NCBI RefSeq assembly: GCF_031010175.1
Contig: NZ_JAUAMB010000017.1
Coordinates: 1 to 64,000, forward strand
Origin: Halomonas sp. SpR1
Lineage (GTDB): Bacteria; Pseudomonadota; Gammaproteobacteria; Pseudomonadales; Halomonadaceae
Direction: 5' to 3'
DNA: 64,000 bases
The notes beneath the pieces were generated by a model, which searched no databases, was not told where the DNA came from, and was given only the letters and a program-made list of their open reading frames with translations. The position numbers were made by a program, and so were the translations under genes. How positions within the stretch are numbered: the first letter of the stretch is position 1; every line of letters starts with the position of its first letter. Shown here piece by piece: positions 1 through 8,629 of this stretch.

Positions 1-126
1 CAGGGACTGATCTCGATACTGGACGCGGTAAGATGGCTCAAGCGTTCTTCATGAACCGCCGTGGTACGGAACCGTATGCCCGGTGGTGTGAGAGGACAGG
101 GGAGGCGACTCCCCTTCCTACTCGAT
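1..126 (+). mobile_element. 3' end of a group II intron (domains V-VI), truncated by the window edge
   Basis: Bases 52-90 fold as a domain V-like hairpin: an outer ACCGCC/GGTGGT stem, a short TG bulge and an inner TACG/CGTA stem closed by a GAAC loop. The following bases 91-120 form a second short hairpin (GGGGAGG/CTCCCC-type), and the segment ends in CCTACTCGAT. This matches from memory the conserved 3' end of bacterial group II introns, where domain V and VI precede the 3' splice site. The intron would lie on the plus strand, with its reverse transcriptase gene to the left of the window. Compared with the usual domain V there seems to be one extra G in the lower stem, so the copy may be degenerate. 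The 3' end lies about 8 bases from the stop codon of the convergent peptidase gene. Confidence 0.7.
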
Positions 127-134
127 CGCTTGTT

Positions 135-1466
135 TTACTTTTTGCCTTTCTTCTTGTTTTTCTTACTGTGATTGCTTTGGTTACTTGTTTGGCTTTCGCT
201 ACTCTCGTCGTTGTTACCATCATCCTCACTGTCAGGCTTGTCGCTACCTTGGTGAGTAAGCGGGCTCGCCTGGTCTAAGCGCGGGTGGTTATCGAGGAAT
301 TCACGCTGCAGATCCGGCAGGCTGTCAAGGGCTTGCAAGGTGTGGGTGAGGGCGTGAATAGCTGCCAGCACATCCTGGGTATGGCCCGTTTCGGAGATGG
401 TGTGCATATTGCGAATTGGGAAGCCAATCGAGGTAGCCGCGCTATCGATAGAGGCCAGTACGCCCGCCATACCATCGGTACCCGTATCCACACCAACAAT
501 ATCGCGCTGCAGTGGAATGTCCTGCTCTTTAGCGGCAGTGGCGATAATCCGGTTGAGCTGTTCGCTGGCAATCGAGCCCACCGACATGGTGAAGCCTTTG
601 CCCATCTCTAGCGGCTGCATACGCTTGTCGCCGATGCCGGGGGCGGCTACGTAGTCGTGATTTACATCGACGCCAATCAACGCATCCGGCTTCATCTCAC
701 CCGCCATCACGCGGCTGCCGAAGCGGCCAATCTCTTCGTAGCTGGCAATTGCAAACAGTACGCGCACGTTTTTGGTGCCGCCTGCTTCCGCAATCAGACG
801 CGCCACCTCGGCGGCGACAAAACAGCCCAGGCCGTTATCCAGGTAGGCACCATAGAAGGTGTTGGGGCTAAAGCCAGGGCGGATAGGGCGGTCAAATATA
901 ATTGAATCGCCCGGGCGTACGCCCAGATTCAATACCTGCTGCTTCTTGTTCTCGCCGTGGATCTGTAGATCCAGGTAGATCTGCTCTTTCTTCAGGCCCT
1001 TGCTGCCATCGCGCATGGCAGGGTCAGAAAAATGAATGGCGCCCAGCGCTTCTACGGTGCCGCCTTCAATACAGCGATAGCTGCCAGGAGCGTCGGGGTC
1101 TTCGCTAAACAGCTTCACTTCATGGCCAATCAGTACGGTAGGCAGGAACGAATCGGTGTTGATCCAAATCTTGCCGTCTTCACCAATTGAGCGCACCTGC
1201 ATACGGATTTTGTCCGCATGGCCGATGATCATGACCTTAAACATATCGTCGCGGTCTGGGTGGGTGTCCAATACGACGCCCGCATTGCCCTTGAATTGGT
1301 GCAAATGCCAGCTTTTGGGGGCAAAGCTTTCAAAATGTGGTTTCAGCACGCCATAGGTCATGGCAGCTTCCAGGCCCACGGGGCTGGGGGCAGCAAGAAT
1401 ATCGCGCATTAGTTTGAACTGCGCGTCGGGCATCGGCTGTGTCCAGGGTTTTGCACTATCGCTCAT
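135..1466 (-). CDS. M42 family metallopeptidase (aminopeptidase)
   Basis: 443 residues. The protein has the residues expected of a di-zinc M42 aminopeptidase: H83 and D85 in an IGHAD motif, D210 in AYLDN, the catalytic and metal-binding glutamates E244-E245 in SYEEIG, D267, and H355 in RNMHTISE. M42 enzymes are cytosolic, multimeric and trim short peptides; some relatives act on glycans or acylated amino acids, so the substrate is not fixed. The last 45 or so residues form a hydrophilic Ser/Asp/Lys-rich tail ending in a lysine run, not part of the catalytic fold. The gene stands alone on the minus strand between a lysR gene and the end of a group II intron. Confidence 0.9.
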   Translation of the reverse strand: MSDSAKPWTQPMPDAQFKLMRDILAAPSPVGLEAAMTYGVLKPHFESFAPKSWHLHQFKGNAGVVLDTHPDRDDMFKVMIIGHADKIRMQVRSIGEDGKIWINTDSFLPTVLIGHEVKLFSEDPDAPGSYRCIEGGTVEALGAIHFSDPAMRDGSKGLKKEQIYLDLQIHGENKKQQVLNLGVRPGDSIIFDRPIRPGFSPNTFYGAYLDNGLGCFVAAEVARLIAEAGGTKNVRVLFAIASYEEIGRFGSRVMAGEMKPDALIGVDVNHDYVAAPGIGDKRMQPLEMGKGFTMSVGSIASEQLNRIIATAAKEQDIPLQRDIVGVDTGTDGMAGVLASIDSAATSIGFPIRNMHTISETGHTQDVLAAIHALTHTLQALDSLPDLQREFLDNHPRLDQASPLTHQGSDKPDSEDDGNNDESSESQTSNQSNHSKKNKKKGKK

Positions 1467-1541
1467 CGTTGTCGCTCGCTCATTTGAGGTGGATGTTAAT
1501 CACCTCTAGTCTGCCAGATTCCTACCTCTTGTGTAGAGAAA

Positions 1542-1554
1542 ACCCCTCAGGGGT
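1542..1554 (-). terminator. Short hairpin overlapping the lysR stop codon
   Basis: On the minus strand ACCCC-TGA-GGGGT is followed by TTTTC. The TGA stop codon of the LysR gene is exactly the loop. The stem is only 5 bp and the U tract is short, so terminator function is tentative. Confidence 0.35.
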
Positions 1555-2431
1555 GATCATGTATTAGTTGACGCAAAGCACTAGTCGCGGCGGAAGGAGG
1601 ATGGCGACGACTTAATATAATACCTAGCTCACGGCGTATGGTTGGCTCGATCAGAGGGCGGTGTTCAATGCCTTCGGTAGCGATCTGACGAAAGCTGAGC
1701 GAGGGTAGTACGCTAATGCCTAACCCTGCCGCTACCATGCGGCCTACCGTGGCGATCTGGCGCGCATCGCATAAAATATCCAACCGCTCTCCTACGCTCT
1801 GCATAATACGGTCAATATCCTGCCGTGAGCTGGAAAGGCGATTAATGCCAATAAACGGATACTCAGCCAGTTGTCTCCAGGCCACTGTTGATTGTGCCAG
1901 CAGCGGATGCCCGCCGGGGCAAACGGCCACATAGCTATCTTCAAGAACGGGCTCAAACATCAGGTCATCTGCATCGCTTGGCGGCACTGAAAGCCCCAGG
2001 TCAGCTCGGCCTTCGCGCACCATCTGATTGATCTGTTCGGCCAACACATCGTGCAGGCTGAGGTTGATGCGCGGATAGGCCTCATGAAAACGCTTAATAA
2101 CTCGAGGAAACAGACCCGCAGCGAGGGTGGGCAGGGCGGCGACCGTCACCTTGCCACGCTGTTTTGAAAACTGGTCGTTAAGATCCTCAAAAGCTTCATT
2201 CCAATCATTCAATAGCCGCACGGCGACCGGCAGAAAGGCTTCGCCTTCCGGGGTAAGGGCAAGCTGGCGGGTAGTGCGAGCAAACAGCGCGCCGCCCACA
2301 CTCTCCTCTAGTTTGCGCAACGCGATGGAGATCGCCGGTTGGGAAAGGTGTATCCGTTCGCTGGCCTCTGCAAGGCTGCGGGAATGGGCGACGGCAACAA
2401 AAACACGCAACTGCTGGATGCTTGGATTCAT
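1547..2431 (-). CDS. LysR-type transcriptional regulator
   Basis: 294 residues, the normal LTTR length. Residues 1-60 are the winged helix-turn-helix with the usual pattern (HSRSLAEASERIHLSQPAIS, then ALRKLEE). Residues about 90-290 form the periplasmic-binding-like effector domain. The gene is divergent from the TAXI/TRAP/AtuA operon with 156 bases between the starts, the classic arrangement for an LTTR controlling its neighbour, so it probably regulates that uptake and catabolic operon in response to the transported compound. A dyad with T-N11-A spacing is present in the shared intergenic region. The effector is unknown. Confidence 0.92.
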   Translation of the reverse strand: MNPSIQQLRVFVAVAHSRSLAEASERIHLSQPAISIALRKLEESVGGALFARTTRQLALTPEGEAFLPVAVRLLNDWNEAFEDLNDQFSKQRGKVTVAALPTLAAGLFPRVIKRFHEAYPRINLSLHDVLAEQINQMVREGRADLGLSVPPSDADDLMFEPVLEDSYVAVCPGGHPLLAQSTVAWRQLAEYPFIGINRLSSSRQDIDRIMQSVGERLDILCDARQIATVGRMVAAGLGISVLPSLSFRQIATEGIEHRPLIEPTIRRELGIILSRRHPPSAATSALRQLIHDHP

Positions 2432-2494
2432 TTAGAAAGTAAAACATAAATTAAAAACTATTCAATATACAAAATAGAACTGGCAGACCATGCT

Positions 2495-2515
2495 CTGTTT
2501 ATCGCATGCAAACAG
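2495..2515. promoter_or_regulatory. Candidate LysR-type operator dyad
   Basis: CTGTTT-N9-AAACAG is a perfect 6-bp dyad containing a T-N11-A core (2499 and 2511), the form typical of LTTR binding sites. It lies between the divergent lysR gene and the TAXI operon, 73 bases from the latter's start. A second palindrome, GCTCGCTGAGCGAGC (2561-2575), lies just before the ribosome binding site of the TAXI gene. Confidence 0.45.
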
Positions 2516-2587
2516 TGTCGCGATCACCGTTTTTAAGCAAGTCGATCTACAACAACAATTGCTCGCTGAGCGAGCTTCGGAGACACG

Positions 2588-3553
2588 ATGAAAACGCTAC
2601 TTACTGCCATGGTGGCCAGCGCCACGGTGCTGGCCGCGGCTACCCTTCACGCTGATGAGCGCCTGTTGATTGGTTCCACCTCAAGCTCCTCCAGCCACTA
2701 CAGCTACTTTGTCGCGGTTAACCAGATTATTAACAACCAAGTCGATGGCGTGAGTTCCTCTGTTGCGGAGACTGGCGCCACGGTGGATAACCTGCGCCGT
2801 TTGGGCCGCAATCAAATTGATATGGGGCTGGTAACGACCAACACCGGCTATCACGCCTACGCCGGTGAAGAGGACTTTGAAGGCCGTCCGGTCGATAGCC
2901 GCCTGCTATGGGTCTACACCGTAGCACCGCAAAATGCCGTGTTGCGTCAGGATGCGGGCGTGGAAACATTCGCTGAGCTAAACGGCGTACGTTTCAATCC
3001 CGGTATTACTGGCTCTGCTACCGAGAAAACCACCGAGGCGGTGATGCGGGCATTAGGCATTGAACCTGACTACGTGCGTGGTTCCACCACCGATATGGTC
3101 GACGCCATGAAAGATGGACGGGTGATGGGATCAGTGAAGTCTGGCGTGGGTGAGCGTTTAGACGGCTCCTCCATGGATATTGCTACTTTCACGCCTATCA
3201 GCGTGCTATCGCTAAGCGCAGAAGAGGCGGAAACATTACGCACTGAAATGCCTGACGTGGCGATAGTGGATGTGCCGGAAGGGGCAGCAGAGGGTATTCC
3301 CGCTTATACCACTTGGGCCTTCGGTGTGGCCGTGCATGCCCACCCGGACATGGATGAAGAGACCGCCTATCAAATCGTCAAAGCCGTGATGGAGAACCCA
3401 GAGCCGCAGGTTAATGCGTTTGCGGCCATGCAGGATGCGGATATGGCGAAGATGACCCTGGAGGTAGGCACCGTACCGCTCCATGCCGGCGCTGCGCGCT
3501 ATTTTGAAGAGCAGGGGCATGACATCCCCGATGCCTTGCAGCCAGTCCAGTAA
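2588..3553 (+). CDS. TAXI-family TRAP transporter solute-binding protein
   Basis: 321 residues with a Sec signal peptide (residues 1-22, cleavage predicted after LHA). The mature part begins DERLLIGSTSSSSSHY, the glycine/serine-rich opening of TAXI (TRAP-associated extracytoplasmic immunogenic) binding proteins, and continues with the NLRRLGRNQIDMGLV and AVMRALGI segments seen in the family. It would bind an organic anion in the periplasm and hand it to the fused permease encoded 15 bases downstream. The ligand is not deducible. AGCTTCGGAG precedes the start at suitable spacing. Confidence 0.9.
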   Translation: MKTLLTAMVASATVLAAATLHADERLLIGSTSSSSSHYSYFVAVNQIINNQVDGVSSSVAETGATVDNLRRLGRNQIDMGLVTTNTGYHAYAGEEDFEGRPVDSRLLWVYTVAPQNAVLRQDAGVETFAELNGVRFNPGITGSATEKTTEAVMRALGIEPDYVRGSTTDMVDAMKDGRVMGSVKSGVGERLDGSSMDIATFTPISVLSLSAEEAETLRTEMPDVAIVDVPEGAAEGIPAYTTWAFGVAVHAHPDMDEETAYQIVKAVMENPEPQVNAFAAMQDADMAKMTLEVGTVPLHAGAARYFEEQGHDIPDALQPVQ

Positions 3554-3568
3554 GGTCAAGCGGAGAAG

Positions 3569-5482
3569 ATGATCATGCGTGAGACACTCACCAAAGGCTT
3601 AGCGCTCATATTGGGCGGACTAATCCTTTATACCTCCGCCACTGGGCCATTCGAGAGCTTGATTCAGCGGAGTATCTTTCTCGCGCTGGTTATTCTGCTG
3701 GGGCTTGCCGTTTACCCATTAGGGCAAGGCAAGCGCTGGCGACCACTTGGCATCGCTATTGATACCGTGTTGGCGGTTGGCGTGGTAGCCGCCTGCAGCT
3801 ATGTAGCGCTCAATCACGAACAAATTCTGGTTGAGCTTCCTTGGGCAACACCCCGCGATATGTTGCTGACCGGCGTGCTCCTAGTGGCTATTTTGGAGCT
3901 CTCTCGGCGTGCCATAGGGGCTATTTTTCCACTGTTGGTGCTGGTGGGCTTAGCCTATGCGTGGTTAGGAGCCGCTATACCGGGGCCGCTTGGTCATCGG
4001 GGCTTCGATCTTTACTACATGACCGAAACCATCTACCTCGGCGATTTAGGCGTGTGGGGCATGCTGGTAGGAGTGGCAGCAACGACGATTGCTGCTTTTG
4101 TGCTGTTCGGCTGTTTGCTGCTGCACACCGGGGGCGGCAATACCTTTATGGATTTGGCGCTGCGTATTAGCGGCCGTTCCCCGGGCGGTGCCGCCAAAGT
4201 CGCCACGGTGGCGTCCGGGCTATTCGGCATGGTCAGTGGTAGCGCGGTGGCCAATGTGGCGACAACGGGCAACTTCACCATTCCTATGATGAAGCGCTTA
4301 AACTATCCACGCCCATTCGCCGCCGGGGTTGAAGCCGTGGCGTCCACCGGTGGTCAAATCGCACCGCCAATTTTAGGTGCTGCGGCATTTATCATGGCGG
4401 AAATTCTCGGTGAAAGTTATCTGCGTATTGCCTTGGCGGCCTTGTTGCCAGCGATCCTTTTCTACCTTGGGGTGTTTGTCACCATTCATCTAGTCGCCAA
4501 GCGCCGTCAACTGCAGGTAGTGCCTGATGATGAGCTGCCGACTTGGTCTGAAGTGATGCGGCCAGAACGGATTATTCCCATCCTGGCCGCATTAGGCGGG
4601 CTGTTTTATGGCGTGCTCAGCGGCCGTTCGATTCAGATGTCAGCGTTTTACGGCATTTTAATGACGGTACTGACCTTTATACCTTTTGCTCTGCTGTCGA
4701 AAATGCCTCTGCGCGAGATTGTTGGCAAGCTGGTGGCGGGCTTGGTCGATGCAGGCAAAGGCATGGTGATTATCGGCGTGCTGCTTGCCGGGGCGCAGAT
4801 TCTGGTCGCGATGATAGGAATGACCGGAATAGGTGTGACACTAGCAAGTTTGATCGTCACGGTAGGCGGAGAATCGCTGTTCCTGGTGGCCTTCATCGTG
4901 GGTGGTGTCTGCTTGATCCTGGGCATGGGGATTCCCACTACGGCGGCCTATGTGCTGGTGGCGTCGGTACTGGCCCCTGCGCTTACCGCCATAGGCGTGG
5001 AGCCACTGATTGCCCACCTGTTTGTTTTTTACTTCGCCACACTATCGGTGATTACACCGCCCGTTTGTATTGCGGTCTTTGTGGCTTCAGGTATTGCCGA
5101 TACCAACTGGCTGCCTGCTGCCGTGGAATCGGTGCGCTTGGCGGCGGCTATCTACGTGATTCCTTTCTTGCTGTTGATCTATCCGGCTTTAGCAGGCTTT
5201 GGCACCGCTATCGATATTGCGTTGGCTAGCTGCCAAGGCGTGGTGTTCGTAATGGCGTTTGCCGCGCTGATGAGTCGCGTAGCGATGACCGGCAAACGCG
5301 TCATTGACGTGGTGGCGTTGGTGATCGTGGTTGCGCTTGCACTGACGCCCGGTTGGCTCTCCACGCTAGCCGCGCTGATGCTCATTATTGGGCTGTTTAT
5401 TCGCCGTCGTGCGCTGTTGGATGACGAGCCTGCACCCTCTAGTGACCCCCAAACCCTTCAGGCCAAGGAGACGCAGCTATGA
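3569..5482 (+). CDS. TRAP transporter fused 4TM/12TM permease
   Basis: 637 residues, almost entirely hydrophobic, with roughly 16-18 membrane segments. This is the size and layout of the fused small-plus-large TRAP permeases that partner TAXI binding proteins. The conserved stretch around GGQIAPPILGAAAFIMAE and the later GMGIPTTAAYVLVA are typical of the DctM-like half. It would import the ligand of the preceding binding protein using the sodium gradient. AGCGGAGAAG lies just upstream of the ATG at 3569; ATG 3575 is an alternative start. The stop overlaps the next start by four bases (ATGA), so translation of the two is probably coupled. Confidence 0.93.
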   Translation: MIMRETLTKGLALILGGLILYTSATGPFESLIQRSIFLALVILLGLAVYPLGQGKRWRPLGIAIDTVLAVGVVAACSYVALNHEQILVELPWATPRDMLLTGVLLVAILELSRRAIGAIFPLLVLVGLAYAWLGAAIPGPLGHRGFDLYYMTETIYLGDLGVWGMLVGVAATTIAAFVLFGCLLLHTGGGNTFMDLALRISGRSPGGAAKVATVASGLFGMVSGSAVANVATTGNFTIPMMKRLNYPRPFAAGVEAVASTGGQIAPPILGAAAFIMAEILGESYLRIALAALLPAILFYLGVFVTIHLVAKRRQLQVVPDDELPTWSEVMRPERIIPILAALGGLFYGVLSGRSIQMSAFYGILMTVLTFIPFALLSKMPLREIVGKLVAGLVDAGKGMVIIGVLLAGAQILVAMIGMTGIGVTLASLIVTVGGESLFLVAFIVGGVCLILGMGIPTTAAYVLVASVLAPALTAIGVEPLIAHLFVFYFATLSVITPPVCIAVFVASGIADTNWLPAAVESVRLAAAIYVIPFLLLIYPALAGFGTAIDIALASCQGVVFVMAFAALMSRVAMTGKRVIDVVALVIVVALALTPGWLSTLAALMLIIGLFIRRRALLDDEPAPSSDPQTLQAKETQL

Positions 5483-6885
5483 GCTTTTTATTAGGCAGTG
5501 GCGCAGGCTTCTCAGGTGACCGCACCGATGCGGCGGTGGCGGTGGTGGCCGAATTAATCAAGCGTCAGCAGCCCTCTGCCTTAGTGTTTGAAACCCTGGG
5601 GGAGCGTACGCTGGCGGCGGCCCATCGGGCCATGCGCGACGACCCCGAAAGTGGGTTCGAGCCGCTGCTAGAAGAACTGTTGGCGCCAGTACTTCGGGAC
5701 TGTCTGGATCACAATATTAAAGTTCTAGGTAACTTTGGCGCGGCCAACCCAGCCGGTGCTTGTCAGGTTATCGCCGATTTGGCTACTCAGCTTGGGCGCG
5801 CGGACGTACGCATCGCCCAAGTGCACGGCGATGATATCCGCCAGCGGCTGCATAGCTTGGATTTACAGCGTTGGGAAGCTGAGCGGCTTGATATGCCGGA
5901 TGATGATGCTTTGATTTCAGCTAACGTTTACTTAGGAGCAAAGGCGCTTTGTGAGGCGTTGGCCATGCAAGCTGAGGTGGTGGTCACTGGGCGAGTCGCT
6001 GATCCGGCACTGTTTTTAGCCCCGCTGATGCACCACTTTAATTGGCGCTGGGACGATTGGGATCGCCTAGCCTGCGGCATGATGGCCGGGCACCTGGCCG
6101 AGTGTGGTGCACAGGTGAGCGGTGGCTATTTTGCAGATCCTGGCTTTAAAGACGTGCCGGGGCTCGCTACCGTGGGCTACCCGATTATCGAAGTAGAGCA
6201 GGACGGCAGCCTGATCATCACCAAGCCTGCTAATACCGGCGGCTGTGTGACTGAACAAACGGTGAAAGAGCAGTTACTTTATGAAGTCCACGACCCTGCT
6301 AATTACCTGACCCCGGATGTCACAGTGGATCTCTCCCAGGCTGAAGTGCGCCAGCTCTCGCCCAATCGCGTAGCGGTAACGGGTATTCGCGGTAAGCCTG
6401 CCCCTGAACGGTTAAAAACCACAGTGTGCTACGAAGGTGGCTGGCAGGGCGAAGCGGAAATCTCCTACGCCGGGCCCAATGCGTTAGCTAGAGCACAGCT
6501 CGCTGCGCAGGTACTGCGCGAACGGCTCGTGTTTCGTGCCCCCGCCGAGCTACGTACCCGCTTGGATATTATTGGCCTGGCCAGCGTGTTTGATGGTGAC
6601 AGCGGTGAACTGCAGTGCAGTGCACCGGCTACCATCAGTGGCGACTATAGACTGCGATTAGCGGCTGAGCACAGTGAACGGCGCTGGGTGGCACGCGCTA
6701 CACAAGAGCTGTTAGCGCTTTACTGCGCCGGGCCAGCAGGTGGCGGTGGGGTACGTCGGCAGTTTCAGCGGCGTGTCTTTACCGCCTCTTATTTGGTGAA
6801 GCGTAGTGATATTCATGCCTATGCCAACCTGTTCGAACCGTTGGCGCTCGGGGAGCGTAGGAGTGAATGCGATGCAGCAAGTTGA
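5479..6885 (+). CDS. AtuA-family protein, main domain (DUF1446)
   Basis: 468 residues matching the acyclic terpene utilisation AtuA / DUF1446 family: GSGAGFSGDRTDAAV at the start, NFGAANPAGACQVIADLA, VTGRVADPALFLAPL, and the glycine-rich GYPIIEVEQDGS and KPANTGGCVTEQTVKEQLLYE segments. The biochemical role of AtuA is not firmly known. In Pseudomonas it belongs to the citronellol/geraniol cluster, but no atuB-H genes are present here, so the terpene label should not be transferred. The context (TAXI transporter upstream, small AtuA C-terminal protein downstream) suggests catabolism of the imported acid. The small ferredoxin-fold domain often attached to the C terminus is encoded as a separate, overlapping gene. 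Confidence 0.88.
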   Translation: MSFLLGSGAGFSGDRTDAAVAVVAELIKRQQPSALVFETLGERTLAAAHRAMRDDPESGFEPLLEELLAPVLRDCLDHNIKVLGNFGAANPAGACQVIADLATQLGRADVRIAQVHGDDIRQRLHSLDLQRWEAERLDMPDDDALISANVYLGAKALCEALAMQAEVVVTGRVADPALFLAPLMHHFNWRWDDWDRLACGMMAGHLAECGAQVSGGYFADPGFKDVPGLATVGYPIIEVEQDGSLIITKPANTGGCVTEQTVKEQLLYEVHDPANYLTPDVTVDLSQAEVRQLSPNRVAVTGIRGKPAPERLKTTVCYEGGWQGEAEISYAGPNALARAQLAAQVLRERLVFRAPAELRTRLDIIGLASVFDGDSGELQCSAPATISGDYRLRLAAEHSERRWVARATQELLALYCAGPAGGGGVRRQFQRRVFTASYLVKRSDIHAYANLFEPLALGERRSECDAAS

Positions 6886-7225
6886 ACACACGCAAACGGC
6901 GGTGCGCCCGCATGCCTCAGCCACCCTTCATCAATTAGCCCACGCACGGGCGGGTGACAAGGGTGAGCGCCTGAATGTGGCACTGTTTGCCTATGACCCA
7001 GCCCACTACGCGACCTTGCTGGAGCAGGTCACCGAGGAGCGGGTGCTGGCGCTGTTTGCCCACCGTGGTGCCAGCCGGGTGAGGCGTTATCCATTGCCTA
7101 ATTTGGCAGGCATGAACTTTGTGATTGATGATGTGCTGGAAGGCGGTGTTAATGGCGCGCTTAATTTGGATGGGCATGGCAAAACGCTGTCGTTTTTGTT
7201 GTTAAGCCTGGAGGTGAATATTTAG
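6872..7225 (+). CDS. AtuA-like C-terminal (ferredoxin-fold) domain protein
   Basis: 117 residues from ATG 6872, which has AGGAG at 6859-6863 with 8-base spacing; the open frame reaches back to 6806 but that part lies inside the preceding gene. The core reads LHQLAHARAGDKGERLNVA and later LPNLAGMNFVIDDVLEGGV with a C-terminal hydrophobic strand. This is the small domain normally appended to AtuA/DUF1446 proteins. The gene overlaps the AtuA gene by 14 bases in a +1 frame. The good ribosome binding site argues for a natural split rather than a sequencing frameshift. It probably forms a complex with the AtuA domain. Confidence 0.8.
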   Translation: MQQVEHTQTAVRPHASATLHQLAHARAGDKGERLNVALFAYDPAHYATLLEQVTEERVLALFAHRGASRVRRYPLPNLAGMNFVIDDVLEGGVNGALNLDGHGKTLSFLLLSLEVNI

Positions 7226-7277
7226 CCAGACCCACGACTTAGGTGGTCATGACGGGCTGCTCGAAACTCCTTACTAT

Positions 7278-7308
7278 GCGGTTAATGCATAAAACAATAA
7301 TTAACCGC
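7278..7308. promoter_or_regulatory. 9-bp inverted repeat upstream of the MFS gene
   Basis: GCGGTTAAT-N13-ATTAACCGC is a perfect dyad ending 36 bases before the MFS start. There is no U tract, so an operator is more likely than a terminator. No regulator gene adjoins it. Confidence 0.4.
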
Positions 7309-7343
7309 CACGCTATATGTAAAGGTGTTTAAGGAGCAATTCC

Positions 7344-8567
7344 ATGGCCCCACCCACGCTAGGTTCTCGGCGCTTTAAAGTGCTACTGGCGGGCGTTTTC
7401 AGTCAGATATTGTGCGTTGGCGTCGCCCGCTTTGCCTATACGCCGTTATTGCCGGTCATGCAGCAGCAAACCTGGATGGGTGACGCCGATGGCGGTTGGC
7501 TGGCGGCACTCAATTACGTGGGCTATATGCTGGGTGCTGTGCTGGCAGCCTGTATACGTAGTATCCATATCAAAGATACCCTGTACCGTATTTGCTTGGT
7601 CCTGGCCGTTCTCACGACGGCCGGCATGGCATTGACCGAACACTTTTGGCTCTGGGCGGGGCTGCGCTTGTTGGCGGGCTTTTCGAGCAGCGGCGCGATG
7701 CTGTTGGCCTCGGGGCTGATTCTTCACTGGTTGATTCAGCACCGCCTGCGCGGTGAGCTGGGGATTCATTTTGCCGGGCTCGGTCTTGGCATTGTCGTTG
7801 CGGCCGTCGCCGTTGAGTTGATGCTGGCGCTGTCGTTGAACTGGCAAGTGCAGTGGTGGGGATTTAGCCTGCTTGGCGCGGCGTTGCTCGTGCCCGCCTG
7901 GCGCTGGCTGCCCCGCCCGTCGACTGATAGGCCTGGTGCCGGCGGGCACAGTAATGTCGCGGTAAAACCACCCACGCGAACCTTTATGCGCTGGATGCTG
8001 GCCGCCTATTTCTGCGCGGGGTATGGCTATGTGATCAGCGCCACCTTCATCGTCGTGATTGTGGAGCGCGAGCCGCTGTTGGCAGGTGCCGGTAATTGGA
8101 CCTTTGCGTTGGTGGGCTTGGCAGCGGCCCCTGCGGTCATACTGTGGGATCTTGTGGCACGGCGAATCGGTTATTTGGGCGCGCTGATACTGGCAATGAG
8201 CCTACAGGTTATCGGCATTATTCTGCCCGCCATAACGGCGAATCTAGCCGCGGTGCTGTTCAGCGCGGTACTTTACGGCGGCACTTTTCTTGGCTGCGTC
8301 AGCCTGGTCCTGACCATGGCGGGTAGGCTCTATCCTTCCAGTCCCGCGCGATTAATGGGGCAGATGACGCTGGCATACGGCGCCGCCCAAATAGTCGCCC
8401 CGGCGTTAACCGGCATGTTGGCGGAAGCTACTGGCCACTATGGCGTTGGGCTATGGCTTGCGGGTGGCTTTGTGACCCTCGGTGCAGTGCTGCTGGCCTG
8501 CCTGCGCAAGGTAGACCAAACTGCCCAACGCTTGGATGCCGCTGCCAAAACCACGGTTTACGCTTAG
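7344..8567 (+). CDS. YbfB/YjiJ-family MFS transporter
   Basis: 407 residues with 12 predicted membrane segments. The N terminus (GVFSQILCVGVARFAYTPLL, PVMQQQ, GGWLAALNYVGYMLGA) is characteristic of the YbfB/YjiJ subgroup of the major facilitator superfamily. Substrates of this subgroup are mostly unknown. TTTAAGGAGC precedes the start at good spacing. The gene is monocistronic in appearance: 118 bases from the AtuA operon, with an inverted repeat between, and 62 bases from the next gene. Confidence 0.9.
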   Translation: MAPPTLGSRRFKVLLAGVFSQILCVGVARFAYTPLLPVMQQQTWMGDADGGWLAALNYVGYMLGAVLAACIRSIHIKDTLYRICLVLAVLTTAGMALTEHFWLWAGLRLLAGFSSSGAMLLASGLILHWLIQHRLRGELGIHFAGLGLGIVVAAVAVELMLALSLNWQVQWWGFSLLGAALLVPAWRWLPRPSTDRPGAGGHSNVAVKPPTRTFMRWMLAAYFCAGYGYVISATFIVVIVEREPLLAGAGNWTFALVGLAAAPAVILWDLVARRIGYLGALILAMSLQVIGIILPAITANLAAVLFSAVLYGGTFLGCVSLVLTMAGRLYPSSPARLMGQMTLAYGAAQIVAPALTGMLAEATGHYGVGLWLAGGFVTLGAVLLACLRKVDQTAQRLDAAAKTTVYA

Positions 8568-8629
8568 TGGGCATTGTCCGTGAAATCCTTTAGGATAAGT
8601 GCCTTTTTTCTAACAGGATAACGACACAA

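Noticed and set aside
33..278. 81-aa plus-strand frame with a hydrophobic C terminus
   Set aside because: Its first part is the intron domain V-VI region and the rest is the complement of the Lys/Ser/Asp-rich tail of the M42 peptidase.
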